Shown here: in pieces, positions 6,970 to 15,918 of the stretch
Numbering within the stretch: position 1 is the first letter of the stretch
How the letters are laid out: each line of letters starts with the position of its first letter
NCBI GenBank assembly: GCA_004556155.1
Contig: SFIM01000005.1
Coordinates: 47,165-111,164 of the forward strand
Source: Clostridiales bacterium
GTDB lineage: Bacteria; Bacillota; Clostridia; Christensenellales; Aristaeellaceae
Direction of reading: 5' to 3'
Length of the DNA stretch: 64,000 nucleotides
Position numbers and translations under genes: made by a program
Notes under the pieces: model-generated
Seen by the model: only the letters and a program-made list of their open reading frames with translations
Databases searched by the model: none
What the model was told of the DNA's origin: nothing

Positions 6970-8256
6970 TTAAGCCACCCCCGCCGTCTGCATGCGCGTG
7001 AAGAGCGCCTGCAGAATATCATCTGTAATCTCTTTGGGCTTGCGCGCCGCATCAACGCAGATAAAGCGCTGGGCATGACGCACGGCCAGCTCTTCATACG
7101 CCGCCTCCACGCGCGCATGGAAGGCCGCCTTTTCCTGCTCGATACGATCCAACGCAGAAGCGTTTGCACGGCGTTTAAGCGCCGTTTCATGATCCAATCG
7201 CAGATAGATCGTTGCATCCGGCAGGCAGCCCTCGATGGCAGGCGCGTTGATCTGCTCGATCAGCGCTACGCCCAATTCGCGTCCGCCGCCCTGGAAAGCC
7301 ACGCTGGAATCAACAAAGCGGTCGCACAGCACCACGTCGCCCTCCTGCAAAGCAGGCAGGATCACCTGCCGCACATGCTGTGCGCGCGCAGCGGCATACA
7401 GCATGGCCTCGGTGATATCATCCATGCCGGTATTGGCCACATCCAGCAGCAGGGTACGGATCTTTTCAGAAATCGGACAGCCGCCCGGCTCACGGCTGCG
7501 GCGAACGGTATAGCCGCGATCCCGAAGCGCTTTTTCTACCGCATCGGACTGGGTGGTTTTTCCGCAGCCATCCAGCCCTTCCATGGTGATAAAATAGCCG
7601 TGCCGCTTGGGGACGAAGCCTAGGAGCATTGCGGACAAGGCATCTACTGTGGGCGCGATATGGGTGGGCTGCGCGCTCTGCAATTCGTCCGCCTCGCCAA
7701 AACCATAGCCCACGGCAATGCTGTCAACGCCCGCCTGATGCGCCCCCTCAATATCGCTGCCACGGTCGCCGATCATCACGGCATGCTGATAGGATACGCC
7801 CCTTAGCACCCGCGCGATCAACTCGCCCTTTTCGGCGGTAGAGGTAGAATCGCTGGGGCCGCTCAGGCCGTCAATATAGCCATCCAGCCCGAAATGCTTG
7901 AGGATAAGCCAGCTGGTTTCTTCTGGCTTGCCGGTGGCGATTAGCACCTTTGCGCCGCCATCATGCAGAGCCTTGAGCAACTCACGAATGCCGGGATACA
8001 CCTGGTTTTCAAATCGTCCAGTGGGCACATAGTATTCCCGAAACAGCAGCGCGCCGCGCTCGGCGGCAGCCGCATCCATGCCGGCATAGCGCTGAAAGGA
8101 ATCCACCAGCGGCGGGCCGATGTACTTGCGCAGCCCCGCTTCGTCCGGAATGGGCAGGTTCATTTTGCTCAGCGCATAGCACACGGCGTTGGTGATGCCG
8201 TCGTGGGAGTTGGTCAGCGTGCCGTCCAGATCAAAAATTACCGTATCGTAGCGCAT
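6970..8256 (-). CDS. tmk: HAD phosphatase - dTMP kinase fusion
   Basis: A 428-residue two-domain protein in one open frame. Residues 1-214 are a phosphoglycolate phosphatase-like HAD hydrolase: motif I DLDGT (Asp9, Asp11), motif II Thr in IATGK (105-110), Lys143, and motif IV GDRGSD (163-168). Residues about 218-428 are thymidylate kinase, which makes dTDP from dTMP: P-loop GLDGCGKT (227-234), the DRFVDSS-AFQGGGR motif and a DRIE LID segment. Both halves keep their catalytic residues. The start at 8256 has GGGAGA seven bases upstream; longer readings run into a terminator. No internal RBS precedes the kinase. mnmA follows directly. Kinase and phosphatase could act on nucleotide pools together, but the HAD substrate is unknown. 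Confidence 0.92.
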   Translation of the reverse strand: MRYDTVIFDLDGTLTNSHDGITNAVCYALSKMNLPIPDEAGLRKYIGPPLVDSFQRYAGMDAAAAERGALLFREYYVPTGRFENQVYPGIRELLKALHDGGAKVLIATGKPEETSWLILKHFGLDGYIDGLSGPSDSTSTAEKGELIARVLRGVSYQHAVMIGDRGSDIEGAHQAGVDSIAVGYGFGEADELQSAQPTHIAPTVDALSAMLLGFVPKRHGYFITMEGLDGCGKTTQSDAVEKALRDRGYTVRRSREPGGCPISEKIRTLLLDVANTGMDDITEAMLYAAARAQHVRQVILPALQEGDVVLCDRFVDSSVAFQGGGRELGVALIEQINAPAIEGCLPDATIYLRLDHETALKRRANASALDRIEQEKAAFHARVEAAYEELAVRHAQRFICVDAARKPKEITDDILQALFTRMQTAGVA

Positions 8257-8283
8257 GGTGTGTTCTCCCATTATCATAGTAAA

Positions 8284-8312
8284 AGCCGCGTCCGGAAAGC
8301 CCGAACGCGGTT
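8284..8312 (-). terminator. Terminator of the greA-lysS operon
   Basis: AACCGCGTTCGG pairs with CCGGACGCGGCT on the minus strand around a short loop and is followed by CTTTTACT. It lies just past the stop of the unknown membrane protein gene and only 28 bases before the HAD-Tmk start. Confidence 0.75.
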
Positions 8313-8326
8313 GAAGCATCCGCGTG

Positions 8327-9007
8327 TTATTGCTTGAGACGCTCAGGCATATCGCCCCGGCCGGACTGGATCAGCTCATTCAGGAAGGCGATCACGTTTT
8401 CCTCGTTCTGACTAAACGTGGTTACGGCGATCACCAGATCGCGATTATCCAGACCCATGCCGTCCATATAGCCATAGAGCGTATACAGCGGAATGCCAAA
8501 GAGGGACTTGGTTTCAGTGGGGTTACCGTCGTCATCCAGCAGGGTTACATAGCCGCTGGACAGATCAATTCCCTCCACATTCAGCGCGCCGGACTCCACA
8601 TAAGGCGTTAAATCAATAAACACGCCCTGCGCCGCAAAGCGCTTGAAATCCTCAGTGCTCAGGGCGTACAGATCGCCCTCGCCAGCCATCAGATAAACGG
8701 ACAGTTGCATATTGGAATAATAATCATCTGTGGAGCCTGCGGTAAGCAGGATGGTGCTGACCGTTTCCATATCAGGAACGGAGCGCTGCCACACATCCTT
8801 CATAAAGGCGTCCACCTTTTCCTGCGTTGCCGTGGTGCTTTGCATATAGATATCCACGCGCAGGTTTTCCGGCGAACGATAAGCGGTGGTGGTGTAGAGC
8901 AGGTTCACGCAGAACACAGTCAGCGCCGCCGCCAACAGGTATTTCCACAGGTGATAGGTAAAATGCGTGCGAAGCCGCTGCTTCGTCAGGGGCGTTTTGA
9001 TTTTCAT
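8327..9007 (-). CDS. Membrane-anchored protein of unknown function
   Basis: A 226-residue protein that I do not recognise. A basic N-terminus is followed by one hydrophobic segment (about residues 24-45, YLLAAALTVFCVNLLYTTTAY), an uncleaved anchor placing the remaining 180 residues outside. The outer part is acidic and has the feel of an extracellular solute-binding fold (TEDFKRFAAQGVFIDLTPYVES, where a periplasmic-binding protein would describe a target choice), but the hallmark motifs of a complete binding protein are absent. It begins ten bases after lysS and is the last gene of the glpQ-like-greA-lysS operon. No catalytic motif is visible. Confidence 0.7.
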   Translation of the reverse strand: MKIKTPLTKQRLRTHFTYHLWKYLLAAALTVFCVNLLYTTTAYRSPENLRVDIYMQSTTATQEKVDAFMKDVWQRSVPDMETVSTILLTAGSTDDYYSNMQLSVYLMAGEGDLYALSTEDFKRFAAQGVFIDLTPYVESGALNVEGIDLSSGYVTLLDDDGNPTETKSLFGIPLYTLYGYMDGMGLDNRDLVIAVTTFSQNEENVIAFLNELIQSGRGDMPERLKQ

Positions 9008-9017
9008 CCCCGGTTCC

Positions 9018-10511
9018 TCACTTGGTGGGTTTCATCGTCGGGAACAGCAGCACGTCGCGGATGGAGGCGTTGTTGGTCAGCAGCATCACCAGACGATCCA
9101 CGCCCATGCCCAGGCCGCCGGTAGGCGGCATGCCGATTTCCAAAGCGTTGAGGAAGTCCTCATCCACGCCGCAGGCTTCATCGTCGCCCTGCGCCCGCAG
9201 CGCGGCCTGCGCCTCAAAGCGCGCGCGCTGATCAATGGGATCGTTCAACTCGCTGAAGGCATTAGCCAACTCACGACCCAGCACAAACAGTTCAAAACGC
9301 TCGGTGTAATCGGGATTCTGCGGCATACGCTTGGCCAGGGGGGAGATATCGACGGGATGGCCGGTCAGGAAGGTGGGCTGCACCAAATGCTCTTCCACAT
9401 ATTCATCGAAGAACAGGTTCAGGATATCGCCCTTCTTGTGGCGCTTTTCATAGTGCAGATGATGCTCGTCGGCCACCTTGCGGGCTTCCTCCAGGGTCTC
9501 GATCTGCTCAAAGTCCACGCCGGCGTACTTCTTAACGGCCTCGACCATGGAAATGCGCTCAAAGGGCTTTTCAAAATCGATGGTCACATCTCCGTACTGG
9601 ATGATGGCGGTGCCGTTGACCTTGCGGGCCACGGTGCGGATCATATCCTCAATCAGATCCATCATGCCGTTATAGTCGGTATAGGCCTGATAGAGCTCGA
9701 TCATGGTGAATTCCGGATTATGCTTGGGATCCATGCCCTCGTTGCGGAAAACGCGGCCAATCTCATACACGCGCGGGAAGCCGCCCACGATCAGGCGCTT
9801 GAGGTGCAGCTCCAGCGCGATGCGCAGATACATATCGATATCCAGCGTATTGTGATGGGTAATAAAGGGGCGCGCGGAGGCGCCGCCCGCCTGGGTGTGA
9901 AGTACAGGGGTTTCCACCTCCAGAAAGCCGCGGGCATCCAGGAACTCGCGCATGGCGGAGATGATCTGGCTGCGCTTTACAAAGGTATCGCGCACCTCGG
10001 GGTTTACCACCATATCCAGGTAGCGCTGACGATAGCGCAGGTCGGTATCGGTCAGGCCATGGAACTTCTCCGGCAGAGGCTTTAAGCACTTGGACAGCAG
10101 CGTCAGGCTTTCCACATGGATGGAAATCTCGCCGGTCTTGGTCTTAAAGGGCTTGCCGGTGAAGCCGATCAGGTCGCCCAGATCCAGCTTTTTGAAAGCA
10201 GCGTAGGCTTCCTCGCCGATATCGTCGCGGCGAACATAAAACTGAATCTTGCCCTTGCCGTCCAGCAGGCGGCCAAAGGACGCCTTGCCCATGATGTGGC
10301 GGCCGATCATGCGGCCCGCCAAAGCAACCGTCTGGTCCTCCAGCGTTTCATAATTGGCCAGAATCTGATTGCTTTCGTGGGTAACGTCATATTTGGTGAT
10401 CAGGTAGGGATTCTGCCCGTTATCCATCAGGGTTTGCAGCTTATCGCGGCGAATCTGCTCTTGCTCACTGAAATCCGGCGTATTGGGCGTGACCTGAATA
10501 TTTTCAGACAT
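9018..10511 (-). CDS. lysS: Lysyl-tRNA synthetase (class II)
   Basis: A 497-residue class II LysRS that charges tRNA-Lys. The N-terminal OB-fold anticodon-binding domain spans about residues 55-160. The catalytic core has motif 2 FRNEGMDPKHNPEFTMIELY and motif 3 GLGMGVDRLVMLL, and the protein ends with FPTMKP as usual. Its RBS AAAGGAG is nine bases from the ATG. It lies 28 bases downstream of greA, an arrangement also common in Firmicutes. Unlike thrS, ileS and alaS it has no T-box leader in front. Confidence 0.97.
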   Translation of the reverse strand: MSENIQVTPNTPDFSEQEQIRRDKLQTLMDNGQNPYLITKYDVTHESNQILANYETLEDQTVALAGRMIGRHIMGKASFGRLLDGKGKIQFYVRRDDIGEEAYAAFKKLDLGDLIGFTGKPFKTKTGEISIHVESLTLLSKCLKPLPEKFHGLTDTDLRYRQRYLDMVVNPEVRDTFVKRSQIISAMREFLDARGFLEVETPVLHTQAGGASARPFITHHNTLDIDMYLRIALELHLKRLIVGGFPRVYEIGRVFRNEGMDPKHNPEFTMIELYQAYTDYNGMMDLIEDMIRTVARKVNGTAIIQYGDVTIDFEKPFERISMVEAVKKYAGVDFEQIETLEEARKVADEHHLHYEKRHKKGDILNLFFDEYVEEHLVQPTFLTGHPVDISPLAKRMPQNPDYTERFELFVLGRELANAFSELNDPIDQRARFEAQAALRAQGDDEACGVDEDFLNALEIGMPPTGGLGMGVDRLVMLLTNNASIRDVLLFPTMKPTK

Positions 10512-10539
10512 GCGCGTATGCTCCTTTATTCAAAAAATC

Positions 10540-11031
10540 TTAAGTACGTTCGGTGCGCTCGATGGAAAGAACTTTCAGATGAGAAAGGCCGCCGGGGATT
10601 TCGATGGTCAGCTCGTCGCCCTTGCGCTTGCCAATCAGCGCGGCGCCCACAGGACTGTCGATGGAAATGGCGTTGTTCATGGGATCGGCCTCATGCGGGC
10701 CCACAATGCGGTATTCATCCTCAAAGTCTTCATCCTGATCCAGCACGCGCACGGTGGTGCCCACGTTTACTTTTTCGTTGGTGATTTCTTCATCGGATAC
10801 GACGACGGCGGTGCGAATGGCGGCTTCCAGCTCTACGATTTCGCCTTCCATCTTGGCCTGCTGATCCTTAGCCGCGTCATACTCGGCGTTTTCACTCAGG
10901 TCGCCAAAGGAACGCGCGGTGGCGATCAATTCGGAAATCTGGGCACGGCCGGTGGTTTTCAAATACTCCAAACGGTCTTTTAGGGCTTTGAGGCCCTCGG
11001 CGGTAATCTCATTGCGTTTTACTTCGCTCAT
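10540..11031 (-). CDS. greA: Transcription elongation factor GreA
   Basis: A 163-residue protein that enters the secondary channel of RNA polymerase and stimulates cleavage of backtracked RNA. The N-terminal coiled coil (residues 1-80) carries the acidic tip DLSENAEYDAAKDQQ with the conserved Asp/Glu pair, and the C-terminal FKBP-like domain includes SPVGAALIGKRKGDELTIEIPGG. Length is standard. RBS AAGGAGG is nine bases from the ATG. It is co-transcribed with lysS. Confidence 0.97.
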   Translation of the reverse strand: MSEVKRNEITAEGLKALKDRLEYLKTTGRAQISELIATARSFGDLSENAEYDAAKDQQAKMEGEIVELEAAIRTAVVVSDEEITNEKVNVGTTVRVLDQDEDFEDEYRIVGPHEADPMNNAISIDSPVGAALIGKRKGDELTIEIPGGLSHLKVLSIERTERT

Positions 11032-11064
11032 ATGCTTTGTCCTCCTTGTTGCGCGACGGCGCGT

Positions 11065-11892
11065 TTACTGCGCGCGGAAGCGTTCAAATATCTGGATATC
11101 ATAGTATTGCTGCAGTTCACGATAGGTTTCCTGATCGCACACCGTCCAAGCTGCAAGCAGTGGGCGGAAGATGTTGGCAACAATACGGAACGATATATTC
11201 GCATCGGTTTTATAACCGTAAGCGATGAAATCAGGCCGACCCAGGAAGTCGATCAGCAGATATCCCAGGGCAATGCGGCGCAGCTTTTCCTTAAAAGGCT
11301 TATCCTTGAGCGGAGGCATAAAGGACAGCTGGCCGCGCACCACCGAGCGGGCGTTTTTGCGATACCAGCGCACGGCGAAGGGGTCAAAGGACTCGATGCA
11401 GTAAACGCCGCTGTACTGGCTCAGCCGCTGATGAACAGCCTGCGGCAGGGCGTGGTTGTAAAAATCGGTTTTCAATTCCACGATCAGCGGTACCTGGCCG
11501 TTGACCAGAGAGAGCACCTCGTCAAAGGTGGGAATATGCTCGCCCGTCTTGAACAATTCCAATTGCTGCAGCTCGGCCAGCGGCACGTCACACACGCGGC
11601 GCTTATCCCCGCAGGAGCGCTCCAGCGTTTCATCATGATGCACAACCAGCACATGATCGCGCGTTTCGCGCACGTCCAGCTCGATGCCGTAACCTGCGCG
11701 CACAGCGCGCTCAAAGGCGGGCAGGCTATTTTCAGGCACGCCGCGGGCATTGTCATACAGTCCGCGATGGGCATAGGCATGGCTTGTTAACTGCTTTGCG
11801 CACAATTTTCGATGAAAAAGATTGGGAGCGATTAAAAACAGATACAAAGCCAGCAGAATCAGCAGGATACGAACAATCCAGAGCAGCGTCAT
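11065..11892 (-). CDS. Glycerophosphodiester phosphodiesterase family protein
   Basis: A 275-residue GDPD-family enzyme anchored by an N-terminal membrane helix (about residues 5-23). The TIM-barrel catalytic signature is clear: AHRGLYDN (His and Arg), then ELDVRETRDHVLVVHHDETLER, with the metal-binding Glu/Asp and second catalytic His, and VPLIVELKTD further on. The family hydrolyses glycerophosphodiesters or lipid head groups to glycerol-3-phosphate and an alcohol. The membrane anchor suggests phospholipid or lipoteichoic acid turnover. It is the first gene of the operon continuing into greA and lysS and has its own promoter at 11950-11978. Confidence 0.9.
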   Translation of the reverse strand: MTLLWIVRILLILLALYLFLIAPNLFHRKLCAKQLTSHAYAHRGLYDNARGVPENSLPAFERAVRAGYGIELDVRETRDHVLVVHHDETLERSCGDKRRVCDVPLAELQQLELFKTGEHIPTFDEVLSLVNGQVPLIVELKTDFYNHALPQAVHQRLSQYSGVYCIESFDPFAVRWYRKNARSVVRGQLSFMPPLKDKPFKEKLRRIALGYLLIDFLGRPDFIAYGYKTDANISFRIVANIFRPLLAAWTVCDQETYRELQQYYDIQIFERFRAQ

Positions 11893-11949
11893 TTCGCTCT
11901 CCCCCCTCTTTCAAAGCATAACCGCATGGCCGCGCACCATACATACGCA

Positions 11950-11978
11950 TTATTATACGATATTTTTTCCGTAATTGC
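11950..11978 (-). promoter_or_regulatory. SigA promoter of the glpQ-like-greA-lysS operon
   Basis: On the minus strand TTGCAA (11973-11978) and TATAAT (11950-11955) are 17 bases apart, about 60 bases from the phosphodiesterase start codon. Confidence 0.7.
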
Positions 11979-12046
11979 AACCGCTGTCCAGGCATTTTAT
12001 CTCTGAGCGCGGCGGTTCTTTTTCGCTTCTTTCACGCGTTTCCCCC

Positions 12047-12098
12047 TTGTAATTCACTGGAAAATCCGCTATAATCATCGCAGACCGCCAGGCGGTCT
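12047..12098 (+). promoter_or_regulatory. Promoter of glnS-gltX with a palindrome at the start site
   Basis: TTGTAA (12047-12052) and TATAAT (12070-12075) are 17 bases apart, which puts the start near 12082. A perfect eight-base inverted repeat with a single central base (AGACCGCCAGGCGGTCT, 12082-12098) begins there. A one-base loop cannot form a stable hairpin tip, so a protein operator is at least as likely as an RNA hairpin. No T-box features are present. Confidence 0.65.
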
Positions 12099-12129
12099 TC
12101 TATGTATTTAATTTTTGGAGGGATCATGT

Positions 12130-13803
<1,674 letters not shown>

Positions 13804-13839
13804 GGCAAAATAAACAGTGAAAGGTCTGAAATTACAGCA

Positions 13840-15297
13840 ATGAAGGAAGTTCGCACGCGCTTTGCGCCCTCCCCCACCGGCTTTATGCACCTGGGCGGCC
13901 TGCGCACCGCGCTGTACAATTATCTCTACGCCAAGAAGAACGGCGGCAAGTTCATCCTGCGCATCGAGGACACCGATCAGGAGCGCTTTGTTGAGGGCGC
14001 AACCGAAGTGATCTACGATACCCTGCGCGGCTGCGGTATCGCTTGGGACGAAGGCCCCGATATCGGCGGTCCCGTTGGCCCCTATATCCAGTCCGAGCGC
14101 AAGAAAATCTATTTGCCCTACGCGCAGCAGCTGGTGGAGAAGGGCGCTGCCTACTACTGCTTCTGCACCAAGGAAGAATTGGACGAGCGCCGCGCCGCGT
14201 GCGAAGCCAAAGGCGAGGTATTCAAATATGATAAACATTGCCTGCACCTGAGCAGGGAAGAGGTACAGGCCAAGCTGGACGCCGGCGTGCCCTACGTCAT
14301 TCGCCTCAACGCGCCTACCACGGGCGAATCCACCTATGACGACGTGGTGTTCGGCCACCTGACCTTCCCCAACGATACGCTGGACGATATGGTGCTCATC
14401 AAGCAGGACGGCATGCCCACCTATAACTTTGCCAACGTAATTGACGACCATCTGATGGGCATCACTCACGTCATGCGCGGTATGGAGTACCTGTCCTCCA
14501 CGCCCAAGTACAATCTGCTCTATAACGCCTTTGGCTGGGAAATCCCCCAGTATGTGCACCTGACCACCGTGATGCGCGACGCGCAGCATAAGCTCAGCAA
14601 GCGCCATGGCGACGCTTATTACAGCGATTTCATTGAAAAGGGCTATCTGAAGGAAGCGCTGATCAACTATCTGGCGCTGGTGGGCTGGAATCCGGGCGAC
14701 GAGCGCGAGTTCTTCACTATGGACGAATTGATCCAGGCGTTTGACATTAACCGCCTGAACAACGCGCCGGGCATCTTCGATATGGACAAGCTGACCTGGT
14801 TCAACGGCGAGTATATCCGCAAGCTGCCCTTTGATGAGTACCTCAAGATGGTCACGCCCTGGTTCGACAAGGCGCTGGGCGGAAAGCACTTTGATTACAA
14901 GCGCCTGGCCGAGCTGATGCAGGGCCGCACCGAGGTGTTCAACCGTGTGCCCGATATGGTGCGCTTCCTGGCTGAAATGCCGGAGTATGATCTGGATCTG
15001 TACAACAACAAAAAGATGAAGACCAATCCCGAGGTGGCGCTGGAGGCGCTGGAGATGGTGCAGCCGGTGCTGGAGGGCATTACCGACTGGCAGGAAAGCA
15101 CCATTCACGATACCGTGATGGCTGCCATCGCGGCCTCGGGCAAAAAGAACGGCGCGGTGCTTTGGCCGCTGCGCATCGCCCTGAGCGGACTTGCCTCCAC
15201 CCCCGGCGGCGCGTTTGAAATCGCCTACCTGCTGGGTCGTGACGAAACGCTCGCCCGCGTACAAAAAGCCATTGAAAAGCTGCGCGCCAATGCTTGA
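13840..15297 (+). CDS. gltX: Glutamyl-tRNA synthetase
   Basis: A 485-residue class I enzyme charging tRNA-Glu. N-terminal APSPTGFMHLGGLRTALYN carries the HIGH motif and KLSKRHGD the KMSKS motif, and the helical anticodon-binding C-terminus is complete. Length is typical of bacterial GluRS. The RBS is weak (AAAGG about 17 bases upstream), which suggests coupling to glnS just upstream. Together with GlnRS it gives full direct charging for the tRNA-Gln and tRNA-Glu pair at 50.8 kb. Whether it discriminates against tRNA-Gln cannot be told by eye. Confidence 0.96.
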   Translation: MKEVRTRFAPSPTGFMHLGGLRTALYNYLYAKKNGGKFILRIEDTDQERFVEGATEVIYDTLRGCGIAWDEGPDIGGPVGPYIQSERKKIYLPYAQQLVEKGAAYYCFCTKEELDERRAACEAKGEVFKYDKHCLHLSREEVQAKLDAGVPYVIRLNAPTTGESTYDDVVFGHLTFPNDTLDDMVLIKQDGMPTYNFANVIDDHLMGITHVMRGMEYLSSTPKYNLLYNAFGWEIPQYVHLTTVMRDAQHKLSKRHGDAYYSDFIEKGYLKEALINYLALVGWNPGDEREFFTMDELIQAFDINRLNNAPGIFDMDKLTWFNGEYIRKLPFDEYLKMVTPWFDKALGGKHFDYKRLAELMQGRTEVFNRVPDMVRFLAEMPEYDLDLYNNKKMKTNPEVALEALEMVQPVLEGITDWQESTIHDTVMAAIAASGKKNGAVLWPLRIALSGLASTPGGAFEIAYLLGRDETLARVQKAIEKLRANA

Positions 15298-15322
15298 TTT
15301 TGGCGCTCCCTGCGGTTATAAT
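15294..15322 (+). promoter_or_regulatory. SigA promoter of the HPr-like gene
   Basis: TTGATT (15294-15299) overlaps the gltX stop codon; TATAAT (15317-15322) follows after 17 bases. The HPr-like ATG lies about 65 bases further on. Confidence 0.7.
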
Positions 15323-15390
15323 AAGGGCAAGCAAGGGATTGACCCTGTTGTATCGCGTAAGAAAATCACATCAGCAAAAGGAGGACTCTT

Positions 15391-15618
15391 ATGAAATCGA
15401 TTCCCATCAAGCTCAGCTTCGCCGAGGAAGTCAAAACCTTCGTTAACATCGTCAACCGCTATCCCTTTGATATGGACCTGCGCGCCGGCCGTCACGTGGT
15501 GGACGCCAAGTCCATCCTGGGCATCTTCTCCCTGGATCTGAGCCGCCCCATCTCCCTGGAAGTGTATGCGGACGACTGCGAGGATCTGGAAAAGGACATC
15601 GCTCAGTTCAAGATCTGA
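15391..15618 (+). CDS. HPr-like protein lacking the phosphorylatable histidine
   Basis: A 75-residue protein of the HPr fold. The helix-2 region matches HPr well: VDAKSILGIFSLDLSRPISLEV, including the Ser that HPr kinase modifies (Ser46 in Bacillus HPr). The N-terminal GLHARPA block with the catalytic His15 is missing and replaced by LSFAEEVKTFVNIVNRYPFD. It therefore cannot carry phosphate in the PTS relay. This resembles Crh, which has Gln at position 15 and acts only as a regulatory partner of CcpA. A similar regulatory role is plausible but unproven. RBS AGGAGG sits ahead of the ATG. The gene has its own promoter and a strong terminator. Confidence 0.85.
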   Translation: MKSIPIKLSFAEEVKTFVNIVNRYPFDMDLRAGRHVVDAKSILGIFSLDLSRPISLEVYADDCEDLEKDIAQFKI

Positions 15619-15624
15619 TTTCCC

Positions 15625-15655
15625 GTCATGATCCACATTCCCCTGCGCATACAAT
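15625..15655 (+). promoter_or_regulatory. SigE-like sporulation promoter of yqfC
   Basis: CATACAAT (15648-15655) matches the -10 consensus of the mother-cell factor SigE, and GTCATGAT (15625-15632) resembles its -35 (GTCATATT) at a 15-base spacing. In Bacillus yqfC-yqfD belong to the SigE regulon. The -10 lies inside the stem-loop of the terminator of the preceding gene. Transcription would start near 15662, leaving a leader of only about a dozen bases with a G-run RBS. Read by eye only. Confidence 0.55.
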
Positions 15656-15672
15656 GCGCGGGGGGATTTTTT
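15637..15672 (+). terminator. Terminator of the HPr-like gene, overlapping the yqfC RBS
   Basis: ATTCCCCTGCGCAT pairs with ATGCGCGGGGGGAT around a three-base loop and is followed by six T. The yqfC ATG comes directly after the T-run, and the 3' arm G-run is the only RBS candidate for yqfC. Confidence 0.9.
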
Positions 15673-15918
15673 ATGCGGTTAAACGGTTTTCTGCCCGCCG
15701 AGGCTACCTCCGGAGCAATGCGCGTTGTGCTTACCGCGCAAAGTGCGCTGCTGGTAGAGCAGCATCAGGGCATATTGAGCTTTGATCCATCCTGTATTCG
15801 TCTGCGCACAAAAAACGGCTATTTGACCATCGATGGACAAAACCTTGCGCTCAGCAGCTATGGCGCGCAGGACGCGGCTATCACAGGTCAGATACGGCGC
15901 TTGGAGTTTACACCATGA
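15673..15918 (+). CDS. yqfC: YabP/YqfC family sporulation protein
   Basis: An 81-residue protein of the YabP/YqfC family, which in spore formers is made in the mother cell. Family features are the alternating hydrophobic beta pattern (AMRVVLTAQSALLVEQHQGIL), CIRLRTKNGYLTIDGQNLAL and a C-terminal GQIRRLEF. The molecular function is not known. The start is set at 15673 because the frame upstream is the terminator hairpin; the G-run 15660-15665 acts as RBS. Its stop overlaps the yqfD ATG (ATGA). It opens the conserved yqfC-yqfD-phoH-pgpH-ybeY-era cluster. Confidence 0.85.
   Translation: MRLNGFLPAEATSGAMRVVLTAQSALLVEQHQGILSFDPSCIRLRTKNGYLTIDGQNLALSSYGAQDAAITGQIRRLEFTP

Noticed and set aside
12082..12098. 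A terminator or T-box in the glnS leader
   Set aside because: There is no T-box core, no specifier region and no U-run; the one-base centre suits a protein site better.
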